Part shown: piece by piece, positions 44,833 to 52,873 of the stretch | Position numbering within the stretch: position 1 is the stretch's first letter | Layout: each line of letters begins with the position of its first letter | Assembly (NCBI RefSeq): GCF_041677825.1 | Contig: NZ_JBAYPG010000002.1 | Coordinates: forward strand, 138,427 to 202,426 | Direction: 5' to 3' | DNA from: Castellaniella sp041677825 | Lineage (GTDB): Bacteria; Pseudomonadota; Gammaproteobacteria; Burkholderiales; Burkholderiaceae_B | Length of the DNA: 64,000 nucleotides | Notes under the pieces: generated by a model | What the model was told of the DNA's origin: nothing | What the model saw: the letters and a program-made list of their open reading frames with translations, nothing else | The model's database searches: none | Translations under genes and position numbers: made by a program

Positions 44833-45903
44833 CTATTCGTTTTCGGCGGCCTCGCTATCGGCGGTGACCGCCTTGCTTGGATCTTCCGCTTCCAACTCCA
44901 GCTCGTCGATTTCATTTACGATGCAGTTGAAGGGCTTATTGTTGATCTTCAACGATACGATATCAGGTCTTGCATAATGACCTACTGCGTCAAGCCTGTG
45001 CTTTGCCCGTATACGGACAGCAGGGTCCAGATCTGCATACAATATTGCCTCCTCGTTGAATACTGGCCCTGCAAGATACTCACCCGCAGGACTCACAATG
45101 GCCGATCCGCCTACAGCCCAATCCCAATTTCCGAATTTCTTGAATGGGAAGCTGTCCGGGATCGAATCCAATGGTACATAGAGGCTTGCGCTAAGTACAA
45201 AATTCTGACTCGAATAGGCATACTCGCGGATGCAGGAATCAATGTCACTTGCGCCCACATCCACTGTGGCACCCTTGGCCAAGCCCTTTTCAGACGCGCC
45301 CGCGAACCAGCCAGGCCAGCAACAGACATGTATTTCTTCGCCCATTGCGATCAAACCGGCTTTCATGAATGGCATGTGGTTTTCATAGCATACCAACGCA
45401 CCGATATTGCCCAGCTTCGTTTTCCACACATTGAAATCGGAACCATCACCACGCCCCCAAACGACCCGCTCTTCGTGGGTGGGCACGAGTTTCCTGTGTC
45501 GCGCCAGTACTTTTCCATTAGGACCAATAAGCACCTGAGTATTGAACAACGTGTTGCTTCCAGGCACGTCGCTTTGCTCAGATATCCCGATGACACAATG
45601 TGCGCGTACTTTTTTTGCAGCAGCGCACAAAAGGTCGAGATCATCTGGAATTCGTACGGACTCACGGTAATAGTCGACGACAACTTGCCGCCAGGCATCC
45701 ATAACCTCCGGATCCTTGTCTGTGTAGGTAAATCTGTTTCTCCAGTAAGGATAAGTAGGAATACCTGTTTCACCGGTAACGATCAGTTCCGCGCCATTCT
45801 CTCCAGCCTCTATGATCAGCTCGGCCAGTTTTTCAAGATTCGCCTGCTTGTCCATATGCACGGGTGTAAACTGAATTACAGCTGCTCTGACAATATCTTT
45901 CAT
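44833..45903 (-). CDS. Nitrilase (carbon-nitrogen hydrolase family)
   Basis: A 356-residue enzyme of the nitrilase branch, expected to hydrolyse a nitrile to the carboxylic acid and ammonia in the cytoplasm. The catalytic triad is in place: Glu45 in TGETGIPTYPYW, Lys138 in RHRKLVPTHEERVVWGRGDG, and Cys172 in ALVCYENHMPF. The length, the HRKLxPTxxER segment and CYENxMP favour nitrilase over amidase or cyanide-specific enzymes. The first motif has TGE where many nitrilases have FPE. The acidic C-terminal tail (about 25 residues) is not part of the fold. ATG 45903 follows AGGAGAG. It sits inside an ABC-importer operon. Confidence 0.9.
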   Translation of the reverse strand: MKDIVRAAVIQFTPVHMDKQANLEKLAELIIEAGENGAELIVTGETGIPTYPYWRNRFTYTDKDPEVMDAWRQVVVDYYRESVRIPDDLDLLCAAAKKVRAHCVIGISEQSDVPGSNTLFNTQVLIGPNGKVLARHRKLVPTHEERVVWGRGDGSDFNVWKTKLGNIGALVCYENHMPFMKAGLIAMGEEIHVCCWPGWFAGASEKGLAKGATVDVGASDIDSCIREYAYSSQNFVLSASLYVPLDSIPDSFPFKKFGNWDWAVGGSAIVSPAGEYLAGPVFNEEAILYADLDPAVRIRAKHRLDAVGHYARPDIVSLKINNKPFNCIVNEIDELELEAEDPSKAVTADSEAAENE

Positions 45904-46099
45904 TTTATGCTCTCCTATCCATCATAAATTCCATCTTATGCACCAGGCGTTATTGACACATGTGATTTTTTAAAACAATACCAACCGCCCATCAAATCTA
46001 CGTCATTACTAACAAGCTGAAATATGACAACTGCTGCTTATTTGTTCGTGGTGTGTCTCCTGTTTAGTATTGATTTCGATCTGCCATATTATTCATGAT

Positions 46100-47320
46100 T
46101 CATTCATGAGATAATGGGCACTCACTATCTGCATCCGAAATGGTGGCCTGCTTACTCGGAATGGTCTGGAGTATGTTCAAAAGATCCCACGGAGAACGTG
46201 ATTCCTCTGGCTTCTTCGCTTTCGCAAGATACATATCATGCCGAAGTTGCCCATTCTTTTGTATATGGCCATCATTGGTAAAAAAATCATTAATGGTCAT
46301 TTCGCCCAATTTTTTCCTGACGACATCGGAATCATCGGTTCCAGCCTCGGCGACAGCCTTGATATAATTACTGACCGCCGAGTACAAACCTGCCTGTACC
46401 ATTGTTGGCATTGCACCATGCTTCTCGTAGAAGCGCTCTGACCATTTCCGAGTGGCATCGGTTCTGTCCCAGTAGAATGCTGTAGCAAATGTCAGCCCCT
46501 GTGCGAGATCAAGACCCATGGCTTTGACGTCAGTCAGGAAAATAAGAAATGCCACCAGCTGCTTGCCGTCCGTACCTATTGAAAATTCATTGGCTTGCTT
46601 GATGGTATTGATCAAGTCCTGACCGGAATTTGCCAGAGCGATAACATCGGCGCCAGACGACTGGGCCTGGAGAAGCGGCGACGCAAAATCGCTCGCATTG
46701 ATGGGCACACGCACGCTGCCGATTACCTTGCTGCCCAGGCTGGTGAGAGCTTTGGTCGCGTCATTGGCCATCGAATCACCAAAGGCATAATCGACCACGA
46801 TCAAATACCAGTCTTTGACATTATCGCGCGATATGCCTTCCGCCACCCCTGTCGCCAGGGCATATGTATTATAGGTATACTGAATCCCGTACGGTGTGCA
46901 ATGCTTTTCCGTGAGCATTGCACCTGCACCGGTGTTCATGGTAAGCACTTTTTTCTCGGACGCCAGCTTCTGTACTGCCAGTGCCACCGATGAGTTATTC
47001 ATGCCGGCAATCATGTCGACATGCTCCAGATCAATCCAGCGACGCGCTACGCCCGAAGCAATATCCACCTTGTTCTGATGATCTTCGGTAAGCAGCATGA
47101 TGGGTTTTCCAAGTACCTTTCCACCTGCGTCATCAATCGCCATCTGTGCCGCCACCACTGCGCCGGGCCCGCCAATATCGGAATACAAGCCGGACATGTC
47201 TGTGATCAAACCGATCTTCAGGGCATCGTCGGATACGTCAGCTGCTCCTGCAGTACCAGCAGACATCAGCGATAGCGCACCAGTGATGGCCATTGCAATC
47301 TTGAGCATACTCGTTTGCAT
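46100..47320 (-). CDS. Type I periplasmic binding protein (second of the island)
   Basis: A 406-residue binding protein with a classical Sec signal peptide (MLKIAMAITGALSLMSAGTA, then AGAADV). The fold begins at LKIGLITDMSGLYSDIGGPG and includes GMNNSSVALAVQKLASEKKV. It is clearly different from the binding protein at 43481 and belongs to the subgroup annotated around amide, urea and aromatic-acid uptake; the ligand is inferred only from its neighbour, the nitrilase. ATG 47320 has GGAG at a good distance. It is the first gene of the AT-rich operon. Confidence 0.89.
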   Translation of the reverse strand: MQTSMLKIAMAITGALSLMSAGTAGAADVSDDALKIGLITDMSGLYSDIGGPGAVVAAQMAIDDAGGKVLGKPIMLLTEDHQNKVDIASGVARRWIDLEHVDMIAGMNNSSVALAVQKLASEKKVLTMNTGAGAMLTEKHCTPYGIQYTYNTYALATGVAEGISRDNVKDWYLIVVDYAFGDSMANDATKALTSLGSKVIGSVRVPINASDFASPLLQAQSSGADVIALANSGQDLINTIKQANEFSIGTDGKQLVAFLIFLTDVKAMGLDLAQGLTFATAFYWDRTDATRKWSERFYEKHGAMPTMVQAGLYSAVSNYIKAVAEAGTDDSDVVRKKLGEMTINDFFTNDGHIQKNGQLRHDMYLAKAKKPEESRSPWDLLNILQTIPSKQATISDADSECPLSHE

Positions 47321-47390
47321 TTCTTTCTCCAGCCCAAGGGCCTCCTGTTTATGTTTTAAAAAAGGTACTACTTATTTTTATATTCCGAAC

Positions 47391-47418
47391 AATATAACTA
47401 CTGATTGCTCCTGATCAA
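47391..47418 (-). promoter_or_regulatory. Candidate promoter of the nitrilase-transporter operon
   Basis: On the minus strand TTGATC (47418-47413) and TATATT (47396-47391) are spaced by 16 bases, about 70 bases upstream of the first start codon. This is a reasonable sigma-70 match in an AT-rich region where chance matches are more frequent. Confidence 0.35.
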
Positions 47419-48534
47419 ATTGTTAACAAATAATACTCTGCCAGGTGCACTCGCCTATCAGCGAACCGCTGTGTCTCCTGAAAGCTGTGCACCTCAATCC
47501 AAATAGTGCTGCACCGCTCGCGGTGGCCTGGTCCGGTTGAACATCTCAAAGCACCTACTCATCAGCATAGGTGATCGCTGTGATATGACGTGCAACCCGC
47601 GGAACGCCGCGCTGTCTCGACTCTACTATCGACGCTTATGCACTAGTTGTCTAATATTATTATTGAATAATGTGATACATTTATACTATCAGCAGAAAGA
47701 AGAGCGATCGTCAATAGTGAGGTACATCGGGCCGGAGGCTTGGTGGTGAATGGCGATTTATTGAACCCATTCACCGCTATCTTCGATGGATTCATTATCT
47801 TTAATGCAAATGAGCGCATGCTTGGGGCGAGCAGATCCGGGATTTTCTGGAAGCCACCAGGCCCTTCGGTGGCATCCAGCAATGAGATCCCAAGCTGCGC
47901 TGGCAGGAGGAAGCCGGACCTGACCAACGCCTCGATCCAACGCAACACATTACGCTGCACTGAGAATGCTTCGGAACCTGCGTGAATATGGTCGTCGCTG
48001 TGAATATGGTCGTCGTTCCTGCTGGGTATTTGTGGAAATTTGGCAAGGTAGCGTAATAGGTAGAGGATAATTCCCTCCGAGATGCTTGAAGTTGCTCGAT
48101 GCCATCGACGATCACGATCACATCCGGCTGGTCCGCGATCGGCAATGGTGTCTGGATCAGACCTCGCGAAACCTCCTGCACGGCCTGTCGCGGGCGTTCA
48201 CGAAGCGCGTCCGAGCTTGTGCCCCGATGAGCGATGACGGTGCGGCCATGACTACTGGAGAGACCATGCTGACCTGGCCCGTCTGGGTATATCGCAGCAA
48301 ACGACCTTGCGTTGTCCGCCCTGCCAGAACGTCAGCCGTGGGGCTTCCGATGACGAGTCACAGGGCACCTGATGGTCACGCTCGAGGGCAGCTGAAGCAA
48401 CTGACACTCGAGTACCTGAACCTGGATGACAAAGCTTGGACGGGAGCGTCCACGCCATTGCTTATACTGAGCATGCGCGTACACTACGCTGGAATTTCTC
48501 CCGCGATGAGCTCGATCTTGGATGGAATGAAAAA
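47419..48534. other. 1.1 kb without a recognisable gene
   Basis: No open frame here has the features of a known protein family. Several 60-150 codon frames on both strands run through 47643-48541, but they overlap each other, start with non-ATG codons or lack recognisable motifs. The composition changes from AT-rich (to about 47720) back to GC-rich (from about 48080), so the right edge of the acquired segment probably falls here. An inverted repeat ATTATT-ATTG-AATAAT lies at 47656-47671. The stretch may be decayed coding DNA. Confidence 0.5.
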
Positions 48535-49329
48535 ATGCTGAATTTGAAGGGCAAGGTGGCCCTGGTAACGGGCTGTGGCTCGTCCTTGCCGGGTTGGGGC
48601 AACGGCAAGGCCATCGCCGTCACGCTGGCACGCCAAGGGGCCACGGTCTTTGGCCTGGACCGCAGCCTGGAAGCGGCAGAAGAAACCCGCAGCATCATCG
48701 AAACCGAGGGGGGCACCTGTGCGGTTCGCGCCTGCGATGTGACAGACAGCGACGAGATTCTGGACGCAGTTCAAGCGTGCCTGTCCAGTATGGGGCAGAT
48801 CGACATCCTGGTGAATAATGTCGGCCAATCCGAGCCTGGCGATCCTGTGAGCATGAGCGAACAGACCTGGGATGACCAGATGGCACTCAATGTCAAGTCG
48901 GCCTTCTTGACCTGCAAGCATGTTTTGCCGGATATGATCGAACGCCGAAGTGGTTCGGTCATCAACATCGCATCGGTTGCCGGCATGCGCTACGTGGGCA
49001 AGCCGCAGGTGGCCTACGCGGCCGGCAAGGCGGCCCTGATCCAGATGACAAGAACGACCGCTGTCATACACGCCGGCAGCGGCGTTCGCCTGAATTGCGT
49101 GGTGCCTGGCTTGATGCATACGCCACTGGTGGATCGATTGGCCCAGAAATACGCGGGCGGGGATATCGACGGTTTCGTCAAGCTGCGCAACAGCCAGGTG
49201 CCTGCGGGCCGCATGGGCGATGCCTGGGACGTGGCCCATGCGGTTGCGTTCCTGGCGTCGGATGAGGCAAGGTACATCACCGGCACCGAAATCGTGGTGG
49301 ATGGCGGCCTGGTTGCAGCTACACGCTGA
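48535..49329 (+). CDS. Short-chain dehydrogenase/reductase
   Basis: A 264-residue NAD(P)-dependent oxidoreductase of the classical SDR family. The cofactor motif is a variant, VTGCGSSLPGWGNGKA, with an insertion compared with TGxxxGxG. Other motifs are NNVG, the active-site serine in INIASVAG and the YAAGK tyrosine-lysine pair, then PGLMHTPLV. ATG 48535 starts at MLNLKGKVALVTG; the open frame upstream looks non-coding. The substrate is unknown. It is convergent with the peroxidase gene. Confidence 0.88.
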   Translation: MLNLKGKVALVTGCGSSLPGWGNGKAIAVTLARQGATVFGLDRSLEAAEETRSIIETEGGTCAVRACDVTDSDEILDAVQACLSSMGQIDILVNNVGQSEPGDPVSMSEQTWDDQMALNVKSAFLTCKHVLPDMIERRSGSVINIASVAGMRYVGKPQVAYAAGKAALIQMTRTTAVIHAGSGVRLNCVVPGLMHTPLVDRLAQKYAGGDIDGFVKLRNSQVPAGRMGDAWDVAHAVAFLASDEARYITGTEIVVDGGLVAATR

Positions 49330-49367
49330 CAGCCCCGGGCGCGCCACCCGAGTTTCTGCACATTGGC

Positions 49368-50369
49368 TCAGTCTTCAAATGGCGTCGGACGCGGCGTGGC
49401 ATCTGAAGATGGCGGCAGAATCGGCAGCACGATTTCGGGCTGCTTGCCGGTGAGCGACTTCAGGAATGCCACGATCTGGGCATTTTCCTCGTCTGAATAA
49501 TGCCGGCCGAGTTGCAGCCTGCCCATGATGTCCACCGCTTCCGCCAGCGTATCGACCGCGCCATCATGAAAATAAGGATATGTCAGTTCGACATTGCGCA
49601 GTGTCGGCACCTTGAAGCTGAAGCGATCGGCATCGATACCGGTCACCGCGACGCGCCCTTCAGCCGGATTGCTGGTCTGATATGGTTCGATGAGCCCCAT
49701 TTTCTGGAAGGATCGTCCACCCAGATTGGGGCCATTGTGACAGGCGACACAACCACTGGTCTTGAACAGCTGGTAGCCCGCCAGCGCCTGGTCCGACAGG
49801 GCTGTTTCATCGCCCTTGAGCCACAGGTCGAAGGGGGCGTCCGGTGTCACCAGCACTTCTTCAAATGCGGCAATCGCGTCGGTGACCTCGTCGATCGTGA
49901 TTTCCGGCTTGTCGTACACACGCTGGAATTCATCCACATATTGGGGAATGGAGGCCAGCAGTTCAATTGCCAGTTCGTGAGTAAAGGCCATTTCCATGGG
50001 GTTGGCGATCGGGCCGCCGGCCTGTTCGCGCAGATCACCGGCCCGGCCATCCCAGAACTGGGCCATGTTCAACGATGAGTTGAGCACCGTGGGCGAGTTG
50101 ATCGGGCCCTGCTGCCATCGGTCACCGATCGAAGTGGCCAGATTGTCGGAACCACCCGTACTGAGGTTATGACAGGAATTGCACGAAATGAAGCCTGATT
50201 TCGAGAGGCGCGGGTCAAAGAACAGCTTCTTGCCCAGTTCGATCTTGGCCGGATCACCCGCCTCCGGGTAGGGGATCGGCTCGACCGGTTCGTTCGACTG
50301 GCCATATGCGATGCCTGTACATGCCAAAGCCAGGGCGATGACCAGAGTGTGTGCCTTGAATCGTGCCAT
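49368..50369 (-). CDS. Di-haem cytochrome c peroxidase
   Basis: A 333-residue periplasmic enzyme that reduces hydrogen peroxide with electrons from cytochromes or the quinol pool. A Sec signal peptide ends near GIAYG. Two c-type haem sites are present: CNSCH (residues 63-67) and CVACH (207-211). The segment NSPTVLNSSLNMAQFWDGRA is typical of the CcpA/MauG superfamily. Because haem 1 and haem 2 spacing is normal and no MauG features are seen, peroxidase is the likely role. A perfect inverted repeat lies upstream of its start. Confidence 0.92.
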   Translation of the reverse strand: MARFKAHTLVIALALACTGIAYGQSNEPVEPIPYPEAGDPAKIELGKKLFFDPRLSKSGFISCNSCHNLSTGGSDNLATSIGDRWQQGPINSPTVLNSSLNMAQFWDGRAGDLREQAGGPIANPMEMAFTHELAIELLASIPQYVDEFQRVYDKPEITIDEVTDAIAAFEEVLVTPDAPFDLWLKGDETALSDQALAGYQLFKTSGCVACHNGPNLGGRSFQKMGLIEPYQTSNPAEGRVAVTGIDADRFSFKVPTLRNVELTYPYFHDGAVDTLAEAVDIMGRLQLGRHYSDEENAQIVAFLKSLTGKQPEIVLPILPPSSDATPRPTPFED

Positions 50370-50433
50370 TGTGCGCTCCTTTGTTGCCGAACCCGGGAAT
50401 TGATCCAGAATGGCTGGGTCACGGGATCACCAG

Positions 50434-50464
50434 ATCATATCCATGTTTCCAATATGGATATGAT
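50434..50464. promoter_or_regulatory. Palindrome upstream of the cytochrome c peroxidase gene
   Basis: Perfect 11-bp arms ATCATATCCAT / ATGGATATGAT separated by 9 bases, 65-95 bases upstream of the start codon at 50369. The symmetry and position suggest an operator for a dimeric regulator; the regulator is unknown. The remaining 185 bases to the DUF2501 gene end show nothing recognisable. Confidence 0.55.
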
Positions 50465-50649
50465 AGCCTGAGAAAGCCGAAAAGCAGTTGATCCAGAACA
50501 AGGTGTTCGACGGCTTCGAAGGCAGGTGCGCCGCTTGGCGATCTGGGTTTCCGCTGACGCTCGACAGGCAAGGTGAATCGCCGCTGGAATCGCGCCGGCA
50601 AAGTCGTTGAACGAAGTTGCCACGCGAATAGGCGCCGACAACAGCGGTG

Positions 50650-51141
50650 TCAGATCAAGGATGTCGCGTTATCCAGCACGTAATCGCACGCCTTGGTCTT
50701 GATGTTGTCCTTGAGTTTGCTGACATCAAACGACCCACCATCACCTGACAGCAGGCCAGACAGCCCTTGCTGGTAGCCGATGTCCTGCTGTTGTTCCTGG
50801 GGGCTGCCCAGGCCGGCCTTGCTCAGCAGGCTCTCCTGAATGCTGGCCGCATCGGCACCGCCCAGTACGTTGTTCTGGATGCAATACTGCAAGACGCCTG
50901 CCACATTGCCGGCCATGTCGCCGCTGATACCCGGCAAACCGAGGGCCTGAGCCCCTACGCTACCACCCAGCATGCTGCCCAGGCCAGTGCTTGAAGCCGG
51001 TGTGGCGGCCCCGCCGCCACCCAGAAGGCCTGTGGCCGCCTGATCTTTCAATCCGTCCATCAGGCTCTGTGCCCCAACGGGCAGTGCAAAAGCCGCCCAC
51101 AAGGCGGACCCCAAAATAGCCGTGCGCAATGTCGTGTTCAT
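50650..51141 (-). CDS. DUF2501 exported protein (YjjA-like)
   Basis: A 163-residue secreted or periplasmic protein with a Sec signal peptide (ILGSALWAAFALPVGAQS). A Gly/Ala-rich linker leads to a conserved segment around LQYCIQNNVLGGADAASIQ and a C-terminal LKDNIKTKACDYVLDNATSL, the DUF2501 pattern seen in E. coli YjjA. Two cysteines may form a disulfide. ATG 51141 is chosen because it begins the signal peptide. The function of the family is unknown. Confidence 0.85.
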   Translation of the reverse strand: MNTTLRTAILGSALWAAFALPVGAQSLMDGLKDQAATGLLGGGGAATPASSTGLGSMLGGSVGAQALGLPGISGDMAGNVAGVLQYCIQNNVLGGADAASIQESLLSKAGLGSPQEQQQDIGYQQGLSGLLSGDGGSFDVSKLKDNIKTKACDYVLDNATSLI

Positions 51142-51200
51142 GATGATTTCCTGGGCATGAAAGCTGCCTGGGGCAGCGAAGGCATCCATGATACGCGTCC

Positions 51201-51345
51201 AACTTGCGCATGCGGAGATTGCGGCTCACAATCCGCCCGCTGGAGCAGCCGCGAGGCCGCCCTGAAGCGCTGGCGCAGCGTCGGAATCGGATCAAAATTC
51301 CTGAAGCTCTGTGGGCGGGTGCTATACCGGCAGGTCGACGCTACC
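51201..51345 (+). pseudogene. Deletion scar of a second Fic module
   Basis: Bases 51201-51235 match the fic control region at 54823-54857 (ACTTGCG.ATGCGGAGATTG), with the right arm of the palindrome decayed. Directly after it, bases from about 51261 match the gene downstream of fic: the encoded LKRWRSVGIGSKFLKLCGRV and the following LYRQVDA correspond to LERWRSEGLGPKFLKLCGRV and LCRQVDI at about 56120-56203. The fic gene itself and the first half of its partner are missing between the two matches. The remnant has no intact open frame of the expected length. Confidence 0.75.
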
Positions 51346-51376
51346 CACAGGCGGTTGAGTAGATCGGCATGAAAGG

Positions 51377-51475
51377 TCCGGCGCGCCAGATCTTACGTGC
51401 GCCATAGATTTGGAAGTTTTTATCCCAGACGCGGTACATATGAATCATGTGCCGTTCATCGCGTTTGGCTCGGCG
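51377..51475 (-). pseudogene. IS3-family transposase fragment
   Basis: The minus strand encodes KRDERHMIHMYRVWDKNFQI followed by YGARKIWRA, which matches the conserved N-terminal region of IS3-family OrfB (the YGARKVW motif). The DDE catalytic core is absent and no terminal inverted repeats are visible. It lies next to the Fic scar and the first GNAT toxin gene, and is a remnant of past insertion. Confidence 0.65.
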
Positions 51476-51561
51476 GCCGCACAGATCCGGTTTGCGACAC
51501 CAGGCGGCGTGGCGCCTGCAGGCTGACCGGGCGACCTGCAAGGCCTTGTAGATCGGTCGCC

Positions 51562-52080
51562 TCACCACAGCGACAGAAACAGCTTCAACGGCTGGTCGGT
51601 AGATGGCGTGAATCCGTAATGCTGGTAAAACCGCGCGGCGGCTTCGTTCTTCGCATCCACGAACAAGCCCGCACTGTCCACGGCCTGCGCTGCGCTGCGG
51701 GCGCGGTTCACGGCGTCGGCCAGCAGCAACGAGCCCAGGCCTTGGCCCTGCATGTCGGCGCGCGTGGCCAGGCGCGCCAGGCGCGTTACCGGAATCTGAC
51801 GCGGGTAGCGCCTGGCCTGATTCGCGGGCAAGTTCTCGGTCAGCACGAACGCTGAAGTCAGGGCGTAAAAGCCGAGGATGCTATCGGCTTGCACCGTGTA
51901 GCCGGACTGCACGCACGACTGCGCCGCCAACGCATCGGCGGGCACAGCAACGAAGCTGCGCGAGATCCCCCTGCTCTGGTGCTGCAGCGCCATCTGCTTG
52001 AGCCAGACGTTCAGGGCCTCGACGCCACAATCAAACCCGTTTCGATCGTGGTGCCCAGTCAAGGGTTCCAGTCTGATCAT
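51562..52080 (-). CDS. GNAT-family toxin of a GNAT-DUF1778 toxin-antitoxin pair
   Basis: A 172-residue acetyltransferase of the type found with DUF1778 antitoxins (TacT, AtaT and KacT are characterised members). Known relatives acetylate the amino group of aminoacyl-tRNAs and stop translation. Visible are FDCGVEALNVWLKQMALQHQ, the acetyl-CoA loop RADMQGQGLGSLLL and the C-terminal tyrosine in RFYQHYGF. Its start lies 50 bases inside the antitoxin gene, so translation is coupled. The ATG at 52080 is well placed. It is one of two such pairs in the window, and the two toxins are clearly different from each other. Confidence 0.9.
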   Translation of the reverse strand: MIRLEPLTGHHDRNGFDCGVEALNVWLKQMALQHQSRGISRSFVAVPADALAAQSCVQSGYTVQADSILGFYALTSAFVLTENLPANQARRYPRQIPVTRLARLATRADMQGQGLGSLLLADAVNRARSAAQAVDSAGLFVDAKNEAAARFYQHYGFTPSTDQPLKLFLSLW

Positions 52081-52354
52081 TGCGTCGTGCCGTGTAGTCT
52101 TCGAGAGCAGCCTTCAACGCGGCATTGGGAGGCAGCGGATTATCCAGTGCCGCGAAGAATGCTTCGGTGTCACGGGCAGAAAGACGGATGACCCTCTCCT
52201 GCTCGATGATGCGTTCGGCCTCACGCAGCGCCGTCTGAACGACGAACTGGTTCAGGGTCGCGCCGGTCAGGCTGGCGGCCATCTCCAGGGTTTCCTGCAC
52301 GGCTCTCGGCACACGAGCCGTGATGCGCCCACGGTCAAGCGTTGCGGCTGTCAT
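52031..52354 (-). CDS. DUF1778 antitoxin
   Basis: A 107-residue ribbon-helix-helix antitoxin. The DNA-binding part is near GRITARVPRAVQETLEMAAS and LTGATLNQFVVQTAL; the C-terminal half with FFAALDNPLPPNAALKAAL is the segment that wraps the toxin in TacAT-type complexes. The toxin gene overlaps its 3' end. It should repress its own promoter; an inverted repeat CTCCATC / GATGGAG lies just upstream of the start. Confidence 0.9.
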   Translation of the reverse strand: MTAATLDRGRITARVPRAVQETLEMAASLTGATLNQFVVQTALREAERIIEQERVIRLSARDTEAFFAALDNPLPPNAALKAALEDYTARRNDQTGTLDWAPRSKRV

Positions 52355-52361
52355 GGCCGGA

Positions 52362-52411
52362 CTCCATCAGTTCGATGGAGGAAGTCTAGCACAACGGTGC
52401 CAAAATGACAC
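52362..52411 (-). promoter_or_regulatory. Promoter and operator of the first GNAT-DUF1778 pair
   Basis: On the minus strand GTGTCA (52411-52406) and TAGACT (52388-52383) are spaced by 17 bases. Between the -10 box and the antitoxin start lies a perfect inverted repeat CTCCATC-AGTTC-GATGGAG (52362-52380). This is the expected position for autorepression by the ribbon-helix-helix antitoxin. Confidence 0.45.
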
Positions 52412-52473
52412 CACGAATAGAGCACCAAAGCCGGCCTGCCTTGACGCGTATCCGCGGTTCGATGCCGCACCGC

Positions 52474-52790
52474 CGTGGTTATACCTGAAGGGGGTGTCCA
52501 CCGGCGACATGCGCGAGGCGCTTGAAGTGCTGCTGGGTGCACAAGACGGCCAACATCCTGAACGCCCTGCCCAAGGGCCTGCAGCCCCGGGCCAAGGCCC
52601 AGCTGCATGAAATCTGGATGGCCGCCACGCGCGATGAAGCACAAAGCGCTTTCGAACAGTTTGTCGCCACCTACCAGGCGAAGTACCCCAAGGCGGCTGC
52701 CAAGCTCACCGAGGACCGCGAGGCACTGCTCGCCTTCTATGACTTCCCCGCTGAGCACTGGCAGCACCTGCGTACCATCAACTCGATCGC
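52474..52790 (+). pseudogene. IS256-family transposase remnant with internal deletion
   Basis: The frame from 52474 encodes WLYLKGVSTGDMREALEVLL, the start of the IS256 (mutator-type) transposase core. At about 52535 the sequence jumps to another frame that encodes CWVHKTANILNALPKGLQPR and AFYDFPAEHWQHLRTINSI, from the C-terminal part of the same family. The intervening catalytic region is deleted. No terminal repeats are seen. The remaining bases up to the hipA end (to 52873) show no gene. Confidence 0.8.
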
Positions 52791-52873
52791 CGGGAACGGG
52801 CATCAAACCCGTCTGTGTTCCAGTGCCTGTTCAACTCCCAACGCCGGAATCGAATCCGCGTCCGCATGGTCGC

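Noticed and set aside
47643..47960. Minus-strand frame of 105 codons in the gene-poor segment
   Set aside because: No family recognised, overlapped by other frames of equal quality, and composition does not favour any one of them. Kept only as part of the unassigned region.
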